This document shows positions 61,302 through 64,000 of a stretch of DNA of 64,000 nucleotides, one piece after another. Location: assembly GCF_003633615.1 (NCBI RefSeq), contig NZ_RBKU01000001.1:5890001-5954000 (forward strand), read 5' to 3'. The first letter of the stretch is position 1. Each line of letters begins with the position of its first letter. Position numbers and translations under genes: made by a program. This DNA comes from Mucilaginibacter gracilis (GTDB lineage: Bacteria > Bacteroidota > Bacteroidia > Sphingobacteriales > Sphingobacteriaceae). Below the pieces are notes generated by a model, which was not told the DNA's origin, searched no databases, and was given only the letters and a program-made list of their open reading frames with translations.

Positions 61302-62087
61302 TTATTTCCCTTTTTTTACCGGGGTGATGGTGTAAAGCTTGTGCTTCGCGGGTATTTCATTTTCTCTTCTCAAAGGATTTTTAGGATCGATGCCGCGCAG
61401 ATAGTGCCTTAACCTGTCTATTTTAATTTCTTTAAGCTGGCCTTTATTTTCATCATCATATTCCCGGAAGTACTTGCTGATCATCTTGGCCCAGGCGTTC
61501 TGGGCGGGGGTGATTAATAACTCCTTGCCGTCCGTGGCTTTCAGTTCCTGCATTTGCAGGCAGAGGTCGAGCACTGCCAATGCCTGGCCGTCCCTGATTA
61601 TAATATAACCATCGGTTTCCCATTGGCGGGTTTCTTTCAATTCTGCTTCTAAATCTGCAACCTGTTGTTTGAGGGTATGGATTTCAAACTCCTGCTGTGC
61701 AATGACAGCATCGTTAGCTTTATGGATATTCCAGCGGTCGGCTGAGATCAGCACTTCGGTGAATTTATTTAGCTGCCTGATCTGCCGCTCGTTTGTCACA
61801 TGGTCTTTATCGTATATATTTCTTCCCATCAGCACTTTGAGCTGCCTTTCGATCAATCCCCATAAATACCTGAGAAAAATTTCTTCACTGCCGTCGGCAT
61901 GCTTGGTTAAGTAATAAGCCAGGTGGCGTTGGTAAAATTCTTCAATTCGATCTTCGCTAATGGCGAATATCCTTTTAAACAAGTGCTTTAAAAACTGCTC
62001 ACGATCCCATGTCAGCGGGTTGCCAATATCAAGGGTGTCTTTTGAAAAATCGAAACGGTCGCGGGGTTTAAAATAGGTGACGCTCAT
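61302..62087 (-). CDS. Hypothetical coiled-coil protein linked to the mobile segment
   Basis: 261 residues, no signal peptide. A helical N-part with ISEDRIEEFYQRHLAYYL, then a coiled coil around residues 120-155 (AQQEFEIHTLKQQVADLEAE) and a C-part DRLRHYLRGIDPKNPLRREN. I recall similar genes near mobilisation loci in Bacteroidota but no assigned function. The gap to the HTH genes is about 170 bp. Confidence 0.65.
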   Translation of the reverse strand: MSVTYFKPRDRFDFSKDTLDIGNPLTWDREQFLKHLFKRIFAISEDRIEEFYQRHLAYYLTKHADGSEEIFLRYLWGLIERQLKVLMGRNIYDKDHVTNERQIRQLNKFTEVLISADRWNIHKANDAVIAQQEFEIHTLKQQVADLEAELKETRQWETDGYIIIRDGQALAVLDLCLQMQELKATDGKELLITPAQNAWAKMISKYFREYDDENKGQLKEIKIDRLRHYLRGIDPKNPLRRENEIPAKHKLYTITPVKKGK

Positions 62088-62132
62088 AGGTAGATAGTTT
62101 ATTTAAAAAACTGTCTTGCAAGGTCAGAACAG

Positions 62133-62768
62133 TTAATTGCCGTAGGTGTTCTTCAATATCAAACTAATCGCTTTTTTTATCCTTTCCATTCCTTCCTTTT
62201 TATTAAGGTCGATTTCACAAAAAGTGGTATCGGTTGACCTGGCGTGTAGTACCAGGTAATAGATACCTGCGACCAACAAAGCGGACACCGCCCGCAGATC
62301 AATGTCTTTGCCATTTAATTCTTTATCGGACAATGCAAAAAAATGTGTACTTAATAATTCCCTTTCCTCGCAGACCTCCTTCATGATCCTGGTGCTTTGG
62401 CTTATTTGCCATAAAACGATCTTTTGCATTTCTTCTTCGGTAGAAAAAAAATCAAGCTGGTTGATCAGCATAGCTTCCAAAATATCTTTAGTCCCTGATT
62501 GTTTTTTTTCCTTCAGCAAATCCCCGGCATTACCAGGGGCTGCGACCCAATAGTCCTTGCTGCGGACGTAAGTCTCGATCAAACTGTCTACCGTGCCGAA
62601 ATAAAAGGAGATCAGCCGCCTGCTCAGGCCCGCCTCTTTGGCGATATTGGTCGCGCTGAGGCCGATATACCCTTTGGTTTTGATAACTGTCCCAACAGCT
62701 TCGATAAGCTTTTGGGTAGAGCGACCCCTGTCATTAGATGGCCCTTGGTATCTTTTTTTTGTCATCAT
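62133..62768 (-). CDS. TetR-family transcriptional regulator
   Basis: 211 residues. The N-terminal HTH is IGLSATNIAKEAGLSRRLIS followed by FYFGTVDSLIETYVRSKDYW. The C-terminal ligand domain is unassigned. It stands 45 nt upstream of the coiled-coil gene and could be its regulator or control the neighbouring alpha-oxoamine synthase, from which it is separated by about 100 nt in the same direction. Confidence 0.88.
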   Translation of the reverse strand: MMTKKRYQGPSNDRGRSTQKLIEAVGTVIKTKGYIGLSATNIAKEAGLSRRLISFYFGTVDSLIETYVRSKDYWVAAPGNAGDLLKEKKQSGTKDILEAMLINQLDFFSTEEEMQKIVLWQISQSTRIMKEVCEERELLSTHFFALSDKELNGKDIDLRAVSALLVAGIYYLVLHARSTDTTFCEIDLNKKEGMERIKKAISLILKNTYGN

Positions 62769-62871
62769 GTTTTTTTCGTGCTGACTAATTTATGCATTTT
62801 TAATAACAGGGGGCCACCGGGATCAGCCTATCGGCGAAGGGACAGCGCTTTGTAGCAGTGATATTACATCA

Positions 62872-64000
62872 CTAACTACCGGTCTTGGCAAACCTTATCT
62901 TTTTATTTACATATTCAAACGCATTTAAAACGATGTCCAGGTGTTCACGGGTATGGGTTGCCATTAGGCTTGTCCTGATCCGCGCATCCTTGCGGGATAC
63001 ACCGGGATAAACAATAGCGTTGGTATATACCCCGGCCTGTAACAGTAATCGTGCGACATCGCCCGTTTTATGCGCATCCCCGACTTTAATAGGTATGATA
63101 GGTGAGGCTGTGCTGCCAATCTCCAATTTCATATCCAGTAACCCTTTTTTATAATAAGCGACATTCTCGGCAAGTTTAGCGCGCCATTCCGGTTCTTCAT
63201 CGATTAAATCGATGGCCACCAGTAAGCCCGCTGCCGCCGGAGTAGAGGTTGAAGAAAATACCTGCTGCCGGGATTGAAATTTAAGGTAATTAGCAACTTC
63301 CGGCTTAGCAATTACAAATCCGCCGATATGCCCGAATGCCTTGCTTAAAGTGCCCGATATGATGTCTACTTTATCCAGCAAATTAAATAACTCGATAGCG
63401 CCACGTCCCGTTTCACCAAGAACCCCGATTCCGTGGGCATCGTCTACCATTAAAAAGGCTCCATGTTTTTTTGTCAGGTCGTAAATTTCATTCATCCGGG
63501 CCAGGTCGCCGTCCTGTGAATAGACCCCATCAATCACCACTAAGCGTGTAAGAAATTTTGATTGCGCCTCAATCAAGGCCCTTTCCAGGTGAACAAGGCT
63601 GTTGTGAGGGAATTTTTTGACGTTCGTTTCATACAAACCCTCATATACGCTGGCATGAACGGCCATATCTACAATAGCGCAATCTTCGGCTTTCAGCATC
63701 GCCAGCAATGTCGAACTGTTAGCCGTATACCCGGTGGTATAAATAATAGATGATTCTTTAGGACGGTGAAAGAAAGCGGAAAGTTTATCCTCCAAAGCTA
63801 CGTGATATTCGTGATGGCCTCCGATTAGGGGGGAGGCCCCGGCTCCGGTTCCGTATTTTTCTATTCCTGCAATGGCCGCCGCCTTTACTTTGGGATGCTG
63901 TGTGAAATTTAAATAATCATTGGAAACCAGGCTGACACATTTTTTAGGCTCTTTCTGGAAAGGTGAACTTACCCACATTTCGGGGCCGCAACCATTACTC
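62872..64000 (-). CDS. Alpha-oxoamine synthase (serine palmitoyltransferase/KBL-like), 5' end outside window
   Basis: The frame is open to the right edge, reading NGCGPEMWVSSPFQKEPKK, so the gene starts beyond 64000. PLP fold-type I enzyme: CVSLVSNDYLNFTQHPKVKA, GTGAGASPLIGGHHEYHVAL, MVDDAHGIGVLGETGRG, and the Schiff-base Lys in SGTLSKAFGHIGGF. The family condenses an amino acid with an acyl-CoA, as in serine palmitoyltransferase (first step of sphingolipid synthesis), AONS or KBL. Sphingobacteriaceae make sphingolipids, so SPT is plausible, but the subfamily is not decided by what is visible. Confidence 0.9.
   Translation of the reverse strand, partial: SNGCGPEMWVSSPFQKEPKKCVSLVSNDYLNFTQHPKVKAAAIAGIEKYGTGAGASPLIGGHHEYHVALEDKLSAFFHRPKESSIIYTTGYTANSSTLLAMLKAEDCAIVDMAVHASVYEGLYETNVKKFPHNSLVHLERALIEAQSKFLTRLVVIDGVYSQDGDLARMNEIYDLTKKHGAFLMVDDAHGIGVLGETGRGAIELFNLLDKVDIISGTLSKAFGHIGGFVIAKPEVANYLKFQSRQQVFSSTSTPAAAGLLVAIDLIDEEPEWRAKLAENVAYYKKGLLDMKLEIGSTASPIIPIKVGDAHKTGDVARLLLQAGVYTNAIVYPGVSRKDARIRTSLMATHTREHLDIVLNAFEYVNKKIRFAKTGS

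Overview
The window looks like a chromosome segment of a Bacteroidota bacterium, most likely Sphingobacteriaceae (Mucilaginibacter/Pedobacter type). The evidence is three SusC/SusD components, GH95 and GH97 glycosidases, a type IX secretion type B C-terminus, promoters of the TTTG-N19/20-TAnnTTTG form, a Bacteroidota class I lanthipeptide leader, BfmA/BtgA-type mobilisation genes and a serine-palmitoyltransferase-like gene. This assignment is inferred from gene content only. I found no tRNA, rRNA or CRISPR array.

Layout. 1-6.0 kb: end of a polysaccharide locus (SusD, GH95, GH97), then a 184-bp palindromic repeat. 6.4-8.4 kb: a large T9SS surface protein. 9.0-13.8 kb: a haem/iron uptake unit (AraC regulator, TonB receptor, HmuY-like lipoprotein, DUF6607 protein). 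14.3-19.7 kb, leftward: a sulfur-storage type operon made of a family 2A encapsulin (broken by an in-frame amber codon), its cysteine desulfurase cargo with a long N-terminal extension, serine O-acetyltransferase, a cation/proton antiporter and a TlpA-like thioredoxin. 19.8-24.6 kb: a secreted protein, an SDR, a PhyH dioxygenase and an S10 peptidase. 25.0-39.7 kb, leftward: a ten-gene operon of SusC, SusD, three DoxX-like membrane proteins, an FAD oxidoreductase, SoxD, SoxC, a YeiH-type exporter and a CGNC mini-protein. 40.3-43.9 kb: a chromate resistance operon (ChrB-AraC fusion, DUF1259 protein, ChrA, outer-membrane protein). 44-51.4 kb: insertion-sequence remains, secreted proteins, a membrane NACHT NTPase and a GDPD gene split by a complete IS. 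51.4-57.6 kb: a class I lanthipeptide cluster with a precursor of only 57 residues and a truncated cyclase. 58-62.8 kb: mobilisation and DNA-binding genes around a roughly 600-bp array of back-to-back hairpins. Right edge: an alpha-oxoamine synthase.

The main find is a probable sulfur/cysteine-responsive regulon. Three short ORFs ending in Cys-Cys-Cys (CICCCW-stop, CSCCC-stop, ELCCC-stop) precede the 389-aa secreted protein gene, the PhyH gene and the SusC...SoxCD operon. Two of them begin 6-9 nt downstream of a TATGTTTG promoter box, so they look leaderless or nearly so. A shared site of the form CTA-N9-TAG, or close variants, lies in the promoter regions of these three units and of the encapsulin operon. 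I infer that cysteine-tRNA supply at the Cys run and a common transcription factor co-regulate organosulfur uptake and oxidation together with the encapsulin-desulfurase compartment. This is inference from sequence; no expression data are available here.

The second find is the lanthipeptide cluster. Precursor, dehydratase and most of the cyclase are present, but the 5' end of the cyclase gene is fused to the remains of a GDPD gene and no dedicated exporter is visible.
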